DNA of 64,000 nucleotides from Rhabdothermincola sediminis (lineage in GTDB: Bacteria > Actinomycetota > Acidimicrobiia > Acidimicrobiales > Acidimicrobilacustridaceae): the NCBI RefSeq assembly GCF_014805525.1, contig NZ_JACFSZ010000006.1:62001-126000 (forward strand), given 5' to 3'. A program made the position numbers and the translations under genes. Each line of letters begins with the position of its first letter. The first letter of the stretch is position 1. Below the pieces are notes generated by a model. That model did no database searches. It saw only the letters and a program-made list of their open reading frames with translations, and was not told the origin of the DNA. This document shows positions 16,940-25,077 of this stretch, piece by piece.

Positions 16940-16962
16940 CCCCGCCGCCTCGGCGGGGTCAG
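16936..16962 (+). terminator. 12-bp hairpin overlapping the AtuA-like stop codon
   Basis: CTGACCCCGCCG / CGGCGGGGTCAG with a 3-base loop; the stop TGA is inside the stem. No U tract, and the dehydrogenase follows 28 bases later, so it may act as a partial terminator or a decay block rather than an operon end. Confidence 0.45.
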
Positions 16963-16990
16963 GTCACCAGAACGAGAGGATGCGAGCCGC

Positions 16991-18151
16991 ATGGTCGCCT
17001 TCACCGACGAGCACGAGATGTTCCGCCAGACGGTGCGCGACGTCGTCGAGCGGGAGATCAACCCCCACGCCGACGACTGGGAACGGGCGGGCTCCTTCCC
17101 CGCCCACGATCTGTTCCCGAAGCTCGGTGCGCTCGGGATCCTCGGCCTGGAGTACGACCCCGCCTACGGCGGCCAGGGCGCCGACCACCTGTTCACCGTG
17201 GTGTACGGCGAGGAGATGGGACGCTGCGAGACCGGCGGGGTAGCCATGGCGGTGAGCGTCCAGACCGACATGGCGACCCCGGCGCTGCACCGGTTCGGTA
17301 GCGAGGAGCTCAAGCGTCGCTTCTTGGCGCCGGCCATCCGGGGAGAGATGGTGGCGGCGATCGCGGTGACCGAGCCCGACGCGGGCAGCGACGTGGCCGG
17401 CTTGCGCACCAGGGCCGTGCGTGACGGGGACGAGTGGTTGATCAACGGGACGAAGCTCTACATCACGAACGGCACGCAGGCCGATTGGCTCTGCCTGCTC
17501 GCTCGGACCTCGGACGAGGGCGGCCATCGGGGCATGAGCCAGATCATCGTGCCCACCTCGACCGAGGGGGTCTCGGTCAGCCGCAGACTCGACAAGCTCG
17601 GGCAGCGCTCCTCCGACACCGCCGAGCTGAGCTTCGTGGACGTGCGGGTCCCGGTCGACCACACGATCGGGACGATCGGCCGGGGCTTCCAGCAGCAGAT
17701 GGCGCAGTTCCAGAACGAGCGGCTCATCGCGTCGTACATGGCCGTCGGCAACCTCGGCCTGGCGCTCGAACGGACCATTGCCTACGTGCGCGAACGCCAG
17801 GCGTTCGGTCGCTCCCTCGCGGACAACCAGTGGATCCAGTTCAAGCTGGCAGAGCTGCTCGCCGAGGTCGACCTGCTGCGCCACTACAACTATGCGTGCG
17901 CGCAGGCCATCGTCGACGGCGCCGACCAGCTCACGATCACCAGGATGGCCTCGATCGCCAAGCTCAAGGCTGGCCGGCTGCAGCGGCAGGTGGCCGACAC
18001 CTGCATCCAGTTCCACGGCGGCATCGGCTACATGGAAGAGACCTGGACGGCGCGTTACTTCCGCGATAGCCGGCTGCTGTCCATCGGGGGTGGCGCGGAC
18101 GAGGTGATGCTGCGGATCCTCGCCCAGCTCGAGGGCATCGGGAGGGCGTAG
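16991..18151 (+). CDS. acyl-CoA dehydrogenase (IVD/LCAD-type active site)
   Basis: The 386-residue flavoprotein desaturates an acyl-CoA. It has AVTEPDAGSDVAG for FAD binding, the helical domain with ERQAFGRSLADNQWIQFKLAE, and IQFHGGIGYMEETW near the end. The position that holds the catalytic Glu in medium-chain enzymes is Gly here (SIGGGADEVM). The Glu in QNERLIAS is where isovaleryl- and long-chain-type enzymes place their base. That suits branched substrates such as isovaleryl- or citronellyl-CoA and hence a link with the upstream carboxylase and AtuA genes. GAGAGGA upstream of the ATG is a fair ribosome site. Confidence 0.92.
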   Translation: MVAFTDEHEMFRQTVRDVVEREINPHADDWERAGSFPAHDLFPKLGALGILGLEYDPAYGGQGADHLFTVVYGEEMGRCETGGVAMAVSVQTDMATPALHRFGSEELKRRFLAPAIRGEMVAAIAVTEPDAGSDVAGLRTRAVRDGDEWLINGTKLYITNGTQADWLCLLARTSDEGGHRGMSQIIVPTSTEGVSVSRRLDKLGQRSSDTAELSFVDVRVPVDHTIGTIGRGFQQQMAQFQNERLIASYMAVGNLGLALERTIAYVRERQAFGRSLADNQWIQFKLAELLAEVDLLRHYNYACAQAIVDGADQLTITRMASIAKLKAGRLQRQVADTCIQFHGGIGYMEETWTARYFRDSRLLSIGGGADEVMLRILAQLEGIGRA

Positions 18152-18161
18152 GTCGCCCGTC

Positions 18162-18671
18162 TCACTCGCTTGCCGGCTCGGTGCACCGGGCCCAGTACCT
18201 GGTGCGCTGCCCGGACCGGCTCAGCTCCTCGATGAGGCAGTGCGCATCCGCCGAGGTCAAGCCGGCGTGCAGGCGGGTGGGCCGCCCCCGCCCATCGTCG
18301 CTCCAGACCTCCCAGGCTGCGGGCGCCGGGTCGCCCACGAGCTCGCGGTAGCGGGCGGGGTCTGTGTCTCGGAGCAGCTCGACCTCAGACAGCTCCACCG
18401 CCAAGTGGCGGCGGGCGTGCCCGATCTCGTCCCCACCGAGGCGCACGGCCAGCCGTTCATCGAGCTGGTGCAGCTCGATGCCCATCACGAGACCGCACGG
18501 CCAGACCAGATCCCAGTAGAAGCACGGGTCTTCCGCCATGGGTTCGCTCGCCTGGGTGGGCGGGCCGAGGCGCTCGAGGAGCCCGAGCTCGCTGATGCGG
18601 GCCGTGAAGAGCGGCTCCTCGATCAGCTCGCCACGCGGGAAGGCGGAGAGCCTCCGGACCCCATCCCCCAT
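18162..18671 (-). CDS. conserved-looking protein of unknown function (169 aa)
   Basis: A soluble, mixed alpha/beta protein with no signal peptide or membrane segment. It is rich in Trp and acidic residues, for example AEDPCFYWDLVWPCGLVMGIELHQL, and ends with a run resembling a small regulatory or binding domain (LTSADAHCLIEELSRSGQRTRYWARCTE). No catalytic motif is recognised. TATGGT (18680-18685) stands 8 bases before the ATG, so it probably has its own leaderless promoter. It lies downstream of trpA on the same strand, so weak read-through from trp is possible. No function is proposed. Confidence 0.65.
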   Translation of the reverse strand: MGDGVRRLSAFPRGELIEEPLFTARISELGLLERLGPPTQASEPMAEDPCFYWDLVWPCGLVMGIELHQLDERLAVRLGGDEIGHARRHLAVELSEVELLRDTDPARYRELVGDPAPAAWEVWSDDGRGRPTRLHAGLTSADAHCLIEELSRSGQRTRYWARCTEPASE

Positions 18672-18679
18672 GGCCCACC

Positions 18680-18685
18680 ACCATA
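18680..18685 (-). promoter_or_regulatory. predicted -10 (TATGGT) of the 169-aa gene
   Basis: 8 bases before its ATG; no Shine-Dalgarno. Confidence 0.45.
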
Positions 18686-18713
18686 GGGGTCAGCGATGAC
18701 CCACGCACAGGGG

Positions 18714-19505
18714 TCAACCGGCGTCGAGTGCCCGGCGAATGCCGGCCATGAACCCGTGCGCCCCGCTCGCACCCTCCCCGTCCAGCAGGCGGCGCACCAG
18801 GGCCGAGCCGATCACCACCCCGTCGGCCTCCTGGCAGGCCTCGACGGCCTGCGAGGCGTCGGAGACGCCCACCCCGACCAGCACCGGCGTGTCGGTGACG
18901 GCCTTCAGGCGGCGGGCGATGACCAGTGCGCTCGACGCCAGCGCGTTGCGTTCGCCGGTCACCCCAAGCAGGCCCACCGCGTACACGAACCCCCGGGCTC
19001 GCTCGCAGATGCGGGGCAGGCGCTCGTCGGGAGCGGTGGGGGCCGCGAGCATCACCGTCTCGACCCCGGCCTCGTCGGCCGCGGCCGCCCACGGACCGAC
19101 CTCCTCGAGCGGCAGGTCGGGGAGGATCGCAGCCGCCACACCGGCGTCGACGAGCGAGCTGGCAAAGCGCTCGTGACCCATGCGGAAGCAGATGTTGTAG
19201 TAGGTCATCACCGCCAGCGGCACCCCGGCGTCCACGTCGCGCAGGGTGTCGAGCACGGACGCAGGGGTCGTGCCCCGCCGGAGGGCCCGTTCGCTGGCCG
19301 CCTGGATCACCGGGCCGTCCATCACCGGGTCCGAGAAGGGCACCCCGATCTCGATCGCGTCCGCTCCGGCGTCGGCGACCGCCCGCACGACATCGGGCCA
19401 CTCCGGTACCAGCCCGCCCGTGACGTAGGGGACGAGGAGCTTGCGACCCGCGCTGCGGCGCTCTCGAAGGACGGCTTCGAGCTTGCCGACCGGCACGGCC
19501 GTCAT
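18714..19505 (-). CDS. trpA: tryptophan synthase alpha chain
   Basis: This 263-residue TIM barrel cleaves indole-3-glycerol phosphate to indole for the beta chain. It has [15 protein letters not shown], the motif [19 protein letters not shown] and a C-terminal [11 protein letters not shown] phosphate loop, with [10 protein letters not shown] at the end. The ATG overlaps the trpB stop by four bases (ATGA), so the two subunits of the complex are translated together. It is the last trp gene of the minus-strand block. Confidence 0.95.
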   Translation of the reverse strand: MTAVPVGKLEAVLRERRSAGRKLLVPYVTGGLVPEWPDVVRAVADAGADAIEIGVPFSDPVMDGPVIQAASERALRRGTTPASVLDTLRDVDAGVPLAVMTYYNICFRMGHERFASSLVDAGVAAAILPDLPLEEVGPWAAAADEAGVETVMLAAPTAPDERLPRICERARGFVYAVGLLGVTGERNALASSALVIARRLKAVTDTPVLVGVGVSDASQAVEACQEADGVVIGSALVRRLLDGEGASGAHGFMAGIRRALDAG

Positions 19506-20659
19506 CCCAGGATGTCCATCATCTGGGCGACGTCCTTGTCACCCCGACCGGAGAGGTTCACCAGCACCGTGCGACCCGCGAGCTGTCCACGGTCACGACT
19601 GACCCAGGCCAGCGCGTGCGCCGGCTCCAACGCGGGGATGATGCCCTCGGTTCGCGACAGCATCTGGAACGCGTCAATCACCTCCGCGTCGGTGACCTGC
19701 TCGTAACGGGCTCGGCCGATGGCCGCCAGGTGGGAGTGCTCGGGCCCGACCCCGGGGTAGTCGAGACCGGCCGATATCGACTGTGCTTCGAGCACCTGCC
19801 CCCACTCGTCCTGCAGCAGGTACGACTTCATGCCGTGGACCACTCCGGGCACACCCCGGCCGACGGCCGCTCCACCGGCGGGCTCCACGCCCACCAGCTC
19901 GGCATCGGTGTCCACGAAGCCGGAGAAGATCCCGATGGCGTTGGACCCACCACCGACACACGCGGTGACCACGTCGGGGTCCGCGCCGTCGAGCACCTGG
20001 CGGGCCTGCGCTCTCGCCTCGTCACCGATGACCCGGTGCAGCTCTCGCACCATCCACGGGTAGGGATGCGGGCCCATCACCGAGCCCAGGCAGTAGTGCG
20101 TCGTCTCGACGGTAGCCACCCAGTCGCGCATCGCATCGTTCACCGCATCCTTCAGGGTGCGGCTGCCGGACACCGCGGGGACCACCTCGGCGCCGAGCAG
20201 GCGCATCCGGAACACGTTGAGCGCCTGGCGCTGCATGTCGACCTCGCCCATGTACACCGTGCACGCCATGCCGAGCAGCGCCGCCGCGGTCGCGGTGGCC
20301 ACGCCGTGCTGGCCGGCACCGGTCTCGGCCACCAGACGGGTCTTGCCCATCCGCCGGGCCAGCAGTGCCTGGCCGAGCACGTTGTTGATCTTGTGGGAGC
20401 CGGTGTGGTTGAGGTCTTCCCGCTTGAGGAGCACGCGCACCCCCAGCTCCGCGGAGAGCCGCTCGCACTCGGTCAAGGGCGAAGGCCGGCCCGCGTAGTC
20501 GCGCAGCAGTGTGTCGAGCTCAGTCCGAAAGGACACGTCGGCCCACGCCGATCGGAACGCCTGGTCGAGCTCCTCGCAGGCCGGAACCAGGGTCTCGGGG
20601 ACGAAGCGCCCGCCGAACTCGCCGAACCGGCCGGAGGCGTCGGGTGGACCGAGAGGCAT
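19502..20659 (-). CDS. trpB: tryptophan synthase beta chain (TrpB1)
   Basis: The 385-residue PLP enzyme joins indole to serine. It starts at the ATG at 20659, giving [21 protein letters not shown], the typical TrpB beginning. PLP Lys is in [11 protein letters not shown], the substrate loop is [14 protein letters not shown], and the phosphate loop is [10 protein letters not shown]. It pairs with trpA by overlap. TAGCCT stands 8 bases before the ATG, so trpBA may be transcribed on its own as well as from upstream. A second, different beta chain lies two genes upstream. Confidence 0.96.
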   Translation of the reverse strand: MPLGPPDASGRFGEFGGRFVPETLVPACEELDQAFRSAWADVSFRTELDTLLRDYAGRPSPLTECERLSAELGVRVLLKREDLNHTGSHKINNVLGQALLARRMGKTRLVAETGAGQHGVATATAAALLGMACTVYMGEVDMQRQALNVFRMRLLGAEVVPAVSGSRTLKDAVNDAMRDWVATVETTHYCLGSVMGPHPYPWMVRELHRVIGDEARAQARQVLDGADPDVVTACVGGGSNAIGIFSGFVDTDAELVGVEPAGGAAVGRGVPGVVHGMKSYLLQDEWGQVLEAQSISAGLDYPGVGPEHSHLAAIGRARYEQVTDAEVIDAFQMLSRTEGIIPALEPAHALAWVSRDRGQLAGRTVLVNLSGRGDKDVAQMMDILG

Positions 20660-20667
20660 GAGGGCCG

Positions 20668-20673
20668 AGGCTA
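20668..20673 (-). promoter_or_regulatory. predicted -10 (TAGCCT) of trpBA
   Basis: 8 bases before the trpB ATG, inside the 91-base trpF-trpB gap. Confidence 0.45.
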
Positions 20674-20750
20674 CGCGGCCCGCTCCCGCCGCGGTAGCCG
20701 GAACGTATCCCTCCACCAGCCGGCGAGGTGCGACGACGCCGCGTCCGGAC

Positions 20751-21437
20751 TCAACCGGTGAAGGTGTCCTCTTCCCAGTCGTAGGGCTGGACCTCGTGAC
20801 CCGCACCGATGTCGATCACCGGCTCCGGGCCGTCGTCCTCGGACCCCTTGGCAGCGTTGACGAACCGCATCACGGCCAGCGCGTCCTTGTGGCCCGGCGA
20901 GGACTCGACCCCGCTGGCCACGTCGACACCCCACGGGTTGAACCGGCTGATGGCCTCCGCCACGTTGTCGGGGGTCAGGCCACCAGCCACGATGATGCGC
21001 TTGTGCAACGGCAGGTGCTCGGCGACGGACCAGTCGAAGACCTTGCCGGAGCCCGGATCGGCCGAGTCGACCAGGAGCGCGTCCACCTCGTAGTCGTCCA
21101 TGCGGTCGAACATGCGGTCACCGGCGGCGAAGGCCTTGATGACGAACGGCACCCGCCGGCGGACCCACTCGGCCTCCGCGGGTGACTCGTGCCCGTGGAG
21201 CTGGGCGCCACGCAACCCGATCTGGTTGACCGTCTCCACCACCTGCTGGGCGGACTGGTCGCGGAACACGCCCACCGTGAGCACCTCGTGCGGCAGGCGT
21301 CGCACGATGTCACGGGCCGCCGCCGGCGCGATCTGCCTGGGGGAGGGCGCGAACACGAAGCCGAGGGCGTCGGCGCCCATGGCCACCGCCAGCAGCGCAT
21401 CCTCCTCGTTCGTGATGCCGCAGATCTTCACGAACAC
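20751..21437 (-). CDS. trpF: phosphoribosylanthranilate isomerase
   Basis: A 228-residue TIM barrel for the third step of tryptophan synthesis. It has [22 protein letters not shown] at the N-terminus, VGVFRD, QLHGHE and the phosphate-binding end [16 protein letters not shown] tail of about 30 residues ([16 protein letters not shown]...) extends past the barrel and is acidic. GTG at 21437 follows TACCGT (21444-21449) by 6 bases. A dedicated trpF is notable, because many Actinobacteria lack it and use bifunctional PriA. With it present, the HisA here need not be bifunctional. Confidence 0.94.
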   Translation of the reverse strand: MFVKICGITNEEDALLAVAMGADALGFVFAPSPRQIAPAAARDIVRRLPHEVLTVGVFRDQSAQQVVETVNQIGLRGAQLHGHESPAEAEWVRRRVPFVIKAFAAGDRMFDRMDDYEVDALLVDSADPGSGKVFDWSVAEHLPLHKRIIVAGGLTPDNVAEAISRFNPWGVDVASGVESSPGHKDALAVMRFVNAAKGSEDDGPEPVIDIGAGHEVQPYDWEEDTFTG

Positions 21438-21443
21438 ACGAGC

Positions 21444-21449
21444 ACGGTA
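21444..21449 (-). promoter_or_regulatory. predicted -10 (TACCGT) of trpF
   Basis: 6 bases before the trpF GTG. Confidence 0.45.
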
Positions 21450-21495
21450 CCAACGCCCACCCCGCGACCGGCGGCAATCCCGAGGTGGACGAAGC

Positions 21496-22749
21496 TCAGG
21501 CGTCGACCAGGCGGCCGTTGAGGAAGTCGTCGTAGGCGGACAGGTCGAGGTGCCCGTGACCGGAGTAGTTGAACAGGATGACCCGCTCCTCGCCGGCCTC
21601 CTTCGCGGCGAGCGCCTCGTCCACGACCGCCCGGATGGCATGAGCGGTCTCCGGCGCGGGGATCTTCCCCTCGGTACGAGCGAACTGCACCGCGGCCTCG
21701 AAGACCTTGCCCTGCGGGTAGGCGACGGCCTCCATGCGACCGTCCCGCACCAGTTTGGAGACGATCGGCGAGTCGCCGTGGTATCGCAGGCCGCCAGCGT
21801 GGATGCTCGGGGGCATGAAGTCGTGCCCCAGCGTGTACATCGGGAGCAACGGGGTCATGCCGGCCACGTCCCCGAAGTCGTAGTCGAACGAGCCCTCGGT
21901 GAGCGTGGGGCACGATGCCGGCTCCACCGCGACCAGCCGCACCCCGTCGTCCGGGACGAACGGGAACGTGATCCCACCCAGGTTGGACCCACCGCCGCAC
22001 GACGCGAGCACGACGTCGGGGCGCTCCTCGCCCGCCAGCGCGAGCTGCTCTTTGGCCTCGAGGCCGATGATCGTCTGGTGCAACAGGACGTGGTTGAGCA
22101 CCGAGCCCAGCGCGTAGTGGCTGTCGTCGCGTCCCGCGGCGTCGCGCACCGCGTCGCTGATGGCCGCTCCGAGAGAGCCGGGGTTGGCCTCGTCGTCCAC
22201 CGGTGAGGGCACGACGTTGCCGCCCCACACCTCCATCATCACCCGCCGGTACGGCTTCTGCTGGTAGGAGGCCCGCACCATGTAGACCATGCACTCGAGG
22301 TCGAACTGCGCGCAGGCGAACGACAACGACGACCCCCACTGACCGGCGCCGGTCTCCGTCGTCAGCCGGCTGACGCCTTCTTGCTTGTTGTAGAAGGCTT
22401 GCGGCACCGCCGTGTTCGGCTTGTGTGATCCGGCCGGCGAGACCGACTCGTCCTTGAAGTAGATGCGGGCCGGCGTGCCGAGCGCGGCTTCCAGCTTCTC
22501 GGCTCGCACCAGCGGTGTGGGGCGCCACAGCTTGAGGATGTCGAGGACCTCACCGGGGATGTCGATCCACGGCTCGGTGGACATCTCCTGCGCGATGAGC
22601 GCCATGGGGAACAGCGGGGCCAGGTCGTCGGGACCCACCGGCTCCCGAGTGGCCGGGTGCAAGGGCGGCTGGAGCGGTTCAGCCAGCCGCGGCAGGAGGT
22701 TGAACCACGCGGTCGGGAGCTGGTCGGTCGTCAGGTCGAATCGCGCCAT
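21496..22749 (-). CDS. trpB2: tryptophan synthase beta-like protein TrpB2
   Basis: The 417-residue PLP protein belongs to the TrpB2 branch, which is longer at the N-terminus and diverged from TrpB1. The PLP Lys is in [11 protein letters not shown] (HKPN instead of TrpB1 HKIN), followed by [14 protein letters not shown] and [15 protein letters not shown]. TrpB2 enzymes generally do not bind TrpA tightly and can use free indole or O-phosphoserine; which applies here is unknown. The ATG at 22749 has GGAGG seven bases upstream, a true ribosome site unlike its neighbours. It lies between trpC and trpF in the same direction as TrpB1. Confidence 0.94.
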   Translation of the reverse strand: MARFDLTTDQLPTAWFNLLPRLAEPLQPPLHPATREPVGPDDLAPLFPMALIAQEMSTEPWIDIPGEVLDILKLWRPTPLVRAEKLEAALGTPARIYFKDESVSPAGSHKPNTAVPQAFYNKQEGVSRLTTETGAGQWGSSLSFACAQFDLECMVYMVRASYQQKPYRRVMMEVWGGNVVPSPVDDEANPGSLGAAISDAVRDAAGRDDSHYALGSVLNHVLLHQTIIGLEAKEQLALAGEERPDVVLASCGGGSNLGGITFPFVPDDGVRLVAVEPASCPTLTEGSFDYDFGDVAGMTPLLPMYTLGHDFMPPSIHAGGLRYHGDSPIVSKLVRDGRMEAVAYPQGKVFEAAVQFARTEGKIPAPETAHAIRAVVDEALAAKEAGEERVILFNYSGHGHLDLSAYDDFLNGRLVDA

Positions 22750-22800
22750 GTGGGCCTCCGTCGATCGGGATGGTCGCGGCGAGCCATCCGCGTGCGCGGA

Positions 22801-23589
22801 TCATACGGCCCGCCGCAGGGCGGCGACGGCGCCCGCCGGATCGCCCGAGCGCACGATGGACTCCCCCACCAGCACCGCGTGGTAGCCCGCGCCACGCAAG
22901 ATCGCGGCATCAGCAGGGCCAGTGATGCCCGACTCCGCCACCCGGACCACCTCCCCGGGCAGGAGCCCTGCCAGCCGCACGGCTCGTTCGGTGTCCACCT
23001 CGAAGGTGACCAGATCCCGCTGGTTGACCCCCACCAGGTCGGCGCCGGCAGCCAAGGCTCGGTCGAGCTCCGCCTCGTCGTGGACCTCCACCAGCACGTC
23101 CAGGTCGAGATCCCGGGCCAGGCGCCACAGCCGTGCCAGCTCGGCGTCGCTGAGGGCGGCCACGATCAGCAGCACGCAGTCCGCCCCCATGAGCCGGGTG
23201 TCGCAGACGTCGCGCTCGCACACGGTGAAGTCCTTGCGCAGCACGGGCCGTGAGCAGGCCGCCCGGGCCGTTCGCAGGTCGTCGGCCGAGCCTCCGAAGA
23301 ACTCGTGGTCGGTGAGCACCGACAGGCAGGCCGCACCCCCCTGCTCGTACCGGCGGGCCAGCTCGGCAGGATCCAGCCCGGGGCGCAGGTCTCCCTTGGA
23401 CGGTGAGCGGCGCTTCACCTCGGCGATCACCGCCAGCTCGTGCCGGGCCGCCTCGGCGAGTGCGGCCCGGAACCCCCGAGGCTCGGGCGCGGCGGCGGCC
23501 CGGGCGACGAGCTCGTCGAGTGGCCGGTCGTCGGCCGCCGCGGCCGCGCGGTGCGCGGCCAGGATCCGGTCGAGGTAGGTGGCCGTCAC
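22801..23589 (-). CDS. trpC: indole-3-glycerol phosphate synthase
   Basis: The 262-residue barrel closes the indole ring in the fourth step of the pathway. It has the signature VIAEVKRRSPSKGDL with the catalytic Lys and Glu, then VLTDHEFFGGS, VLRKDFTV, and ESGITGPADA near the C-terminus. It starts ATYLDRILAAHR from a GTG at 23589 that stands 8 bases after TAGGCT (23598-23603). It is a single-function TrpC, not fused to TrpF, which is encoded separately two genes on. Confidence 0.95.
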   Translation of the reverse strand: MTATYLDRILAAHRAAAAADDRPLDELVARAAAAPEPRGFRAALAEAARHELAVIAEVKRRSPSKGDLRPGLDPAELARRYEQGGAACLSVLTDHEFFGGSADDLRTARAACSRPVLRKDFTVCERDVCDTRLMGADCVLLIVAALSDAELARLWRLARDLDLDVLVEVHDEAELDRALAAGADLVGVNQRDLVTFEVDTERAVRLAGLLPGEVVRVAESGITGPADAAILRGAGYHAVLVGESIVRSGDPAGAVAALRRAV

Positions 23590-23597
23590 GGCCGGCG

Positions 23598-23603
23598 AGC
23601 CTA
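23598..23603 (-). promoter_or_regulatory. predicted -10 (TAGGCT) of trpC
   Basis: 8 bases before the trpC GTG, in the 22-base gap after the J-domain gene. Confidence 0.45.
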
Positions 23604-23611
23604 CCGGGGCC

Positions 23612-24139
23612 TCAGTCGCGCTCGGCCCGATAGCTGCGGGCCACCGCCAAGGCGGGCGCCGCGGCGAAGGCGATCCATCCCAGCACGAAACCGATGGCGC
23701 CAACCGCCAGCAGGGGCGCGAAACCGGCCACCAGCCCGCTCACCACACCGAGCAGGCCGATGACCCACAGCGCCGCGGGGAGCACCTGGAGCCAGCGCGG
23801 GATGCTCGCCCCCACCACTGGCGTCTGGTCGAGCAGCGCGGCGTAGTCGGTGTCGTCGTCCATCACCGGAACGAAACCCGGGCTCGGCCCGCCGCGCGGT
23901 CCCGCAGCAGGCGTGGCGCGCCGACGCTGCTCGTCGTAGGTCCGGCGCCGGCGCTCGTCGCCGACGATCGCCCACGCGGCGTTGATGCGGCGCATGCGCT
24001 CGTCGGCCGCGTGGCGCTCGCCGTGGGGGTGCAGGTCCGGGTGGGCATCGCGGGCCAAGCCCAGGTAGGCGCGACGGATCTCCTCCATCGATGCCGTCGG
24101 TGCCACGCCGAGCACCTCGTAGGGCGACGGGTCGCTCAT
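23612..24139 (-). CDS. J-domain protein with C-terminal membrane segments
   Basis: Of 175 residues, about 1-70 form a J domain: PSPYEVLGVAPTASMEEIRRAY, the HPD tripeptide in ARDAHPDLHPHGE, and NAAWAIVGDERRRRTYDEQ. It could therefore stimulate an Hsp70 ATPase. After a Gly- and Pro-rich linker come two hydrophobic helices (VLPAALWVIGLLGVVSGLVA; LLAVGAIGFVLGWIAFAAA), so the J domain would be anchored facing the cytosol. There is no zinc-finger or substrate domain as in DnaJ itself. The ATG overlaps the stop of the YgfZ-like gene by four bases. Why it sits in a tryptophan block is unclear. Confidence 0.88.
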   Translation of the reverse strand: MSDPSPYEVLGVAPTASMEEIRRAYLGLARDAHPDLHPHGERHAADERMRRINAAWAIVGDERRRRTYDEQRRRATPAAGPRGGPSPGFVPVMDDDTDYAALLDQTPVVGASIPRWLQVLPAALWVIGLLGVVSGLVAGFAPLLAVGAIGFVLGWIAFAAAPALAVARSYRAERD

Positions 24140-25056
24140 CCCACCACCAGCGGCAGTGACCGGATCGAGCCCGGTAGCTCCCGACCGTCCCATCGCACGA
24201 GTGCGTCGACGGGTGGTTCGACCGCCCGCCCCACGTAGCCCAGTGCCACCACACCGCCCGTGCGAGGCGAGGGGGCCGCACTGGTGATCCGCCCCACGTC
24301 CCGCTCCCCCACGACCACCGCCGCCCCCGGCGGGGGCAGCTCCGACCCCGCGAGCTCGAGGCCCCGGAGGTGCCGGGGGACGTGAGCGCCCCGGGCGTCG
24401 ATGCGCGCCACCAGCTCCTGACCGGTGTAGCAGCCCTTGGTGAAGCTGACCGAGGACTCCACCACCCAGGCCCCTGCCTCCGCCGGGATCGTGCGCTCGT
24501 CGAGCTCGGCTCCCATCCGCGGCACCCCTGCTTCGATCCGGGCCACCTCCAGCACGGCGGCCGGCACCTCCAGAACCCCGTCGGGGACCCGCACCGCCGG
24601 CCCGACCAGGTCGGCTCCCGCCAGCCCCGGCCAGTCGGCGGGGAGGATCAGCTCCGCGGCGGCGGACCCGAGGTCGACCCCGCCCAGCCCCGGCCCTCGG
24701 AGCGCCACCCAGCTCCACCCCTCAATCGGCTGGATGTCCACCTTCACCCGAAGCTTGAACCGTTCGAGGCGCTCCACCGCCACCTGGCCCCAACCGGCGT
24801 CGACATCGAGGACGAAACGGTCGGCACCCAGGCGGGCGATCCGCAGCCACGCCACGACCTTGCCGTCGGGTCGGAGCAGGAAGGACCACGACGGCCCGGC
24901 GACGGCGAGGGTGGAGACGTCCTGGCTGAGCTGGCCCTGCAAGAACGTGTCCGCGTCGGGCCCCGACACCAGGAGCAGATCACGCTCGATGGGCACCGCG
25001 GCCACGTCGGCCCGTATGGCGTGGTAGCCGTGGGCGATGGGGCCGAAACCGGTCAT
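24136..25056 (-). CDS. ygfZ: YgfZ/GcvT-like folate-binding protein
   Basis: The 306-residue protein has the aminomethyltransferase fold of GcvT but belongs to the YgfZ group. The key motif is SFTKGCYTGQELVARIDARG with the conserved Cys. YgfZ proteins use folate to help assemble or repair iron-sulfur clusters. The N-terminal half (DLLLVSGPDADTFLQGQLSQDV) and the C-terminal barrel (ALGYVGRA) are complete. The start ATG is preceded by CAGACT six bases upstream, a variant of the local -10. It is 21 bases downstream of trpE and overlaps the J-domain gene. Confidence 0.85.
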   Translation of the reverse strand: MTGFGPIAHGYHAIRADVAAVPIERDLLLVSGPDADTFLQGQLSQDVSTLAVAGPSWSFLLRPDGKVVAWLRIARLGADRFVLDVDAGWGQVAVERLERFKLRVKVDIQPIEGWSWVALRGPGLGGVDLGSAAAELILPADWPGLAGADLVGPAVRVPDGVLEVPAAVLEVARIEAGVPRMGAELDERTIPAEAGAWVVESSVSFTKGCYTGQELVARIDARGAHVPRHLRGLELAGSELPPPGAAVVVGERDVGRITSAAPSPRTGGVVALGYVGRAVEPPVDALVRWDGRELPGSIRSLPLVVG

Positions 25057-25077
25057 GGCGCCAGTCTGCCGTGACGG

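Noticed and set aside
20660-20750. trp leader peptide or attenuator before trpB
   Set aside because: No run of Trp codons with alternative hairpins; the TAGCCT -10 at 8 bases from the ATG leaves no leader.
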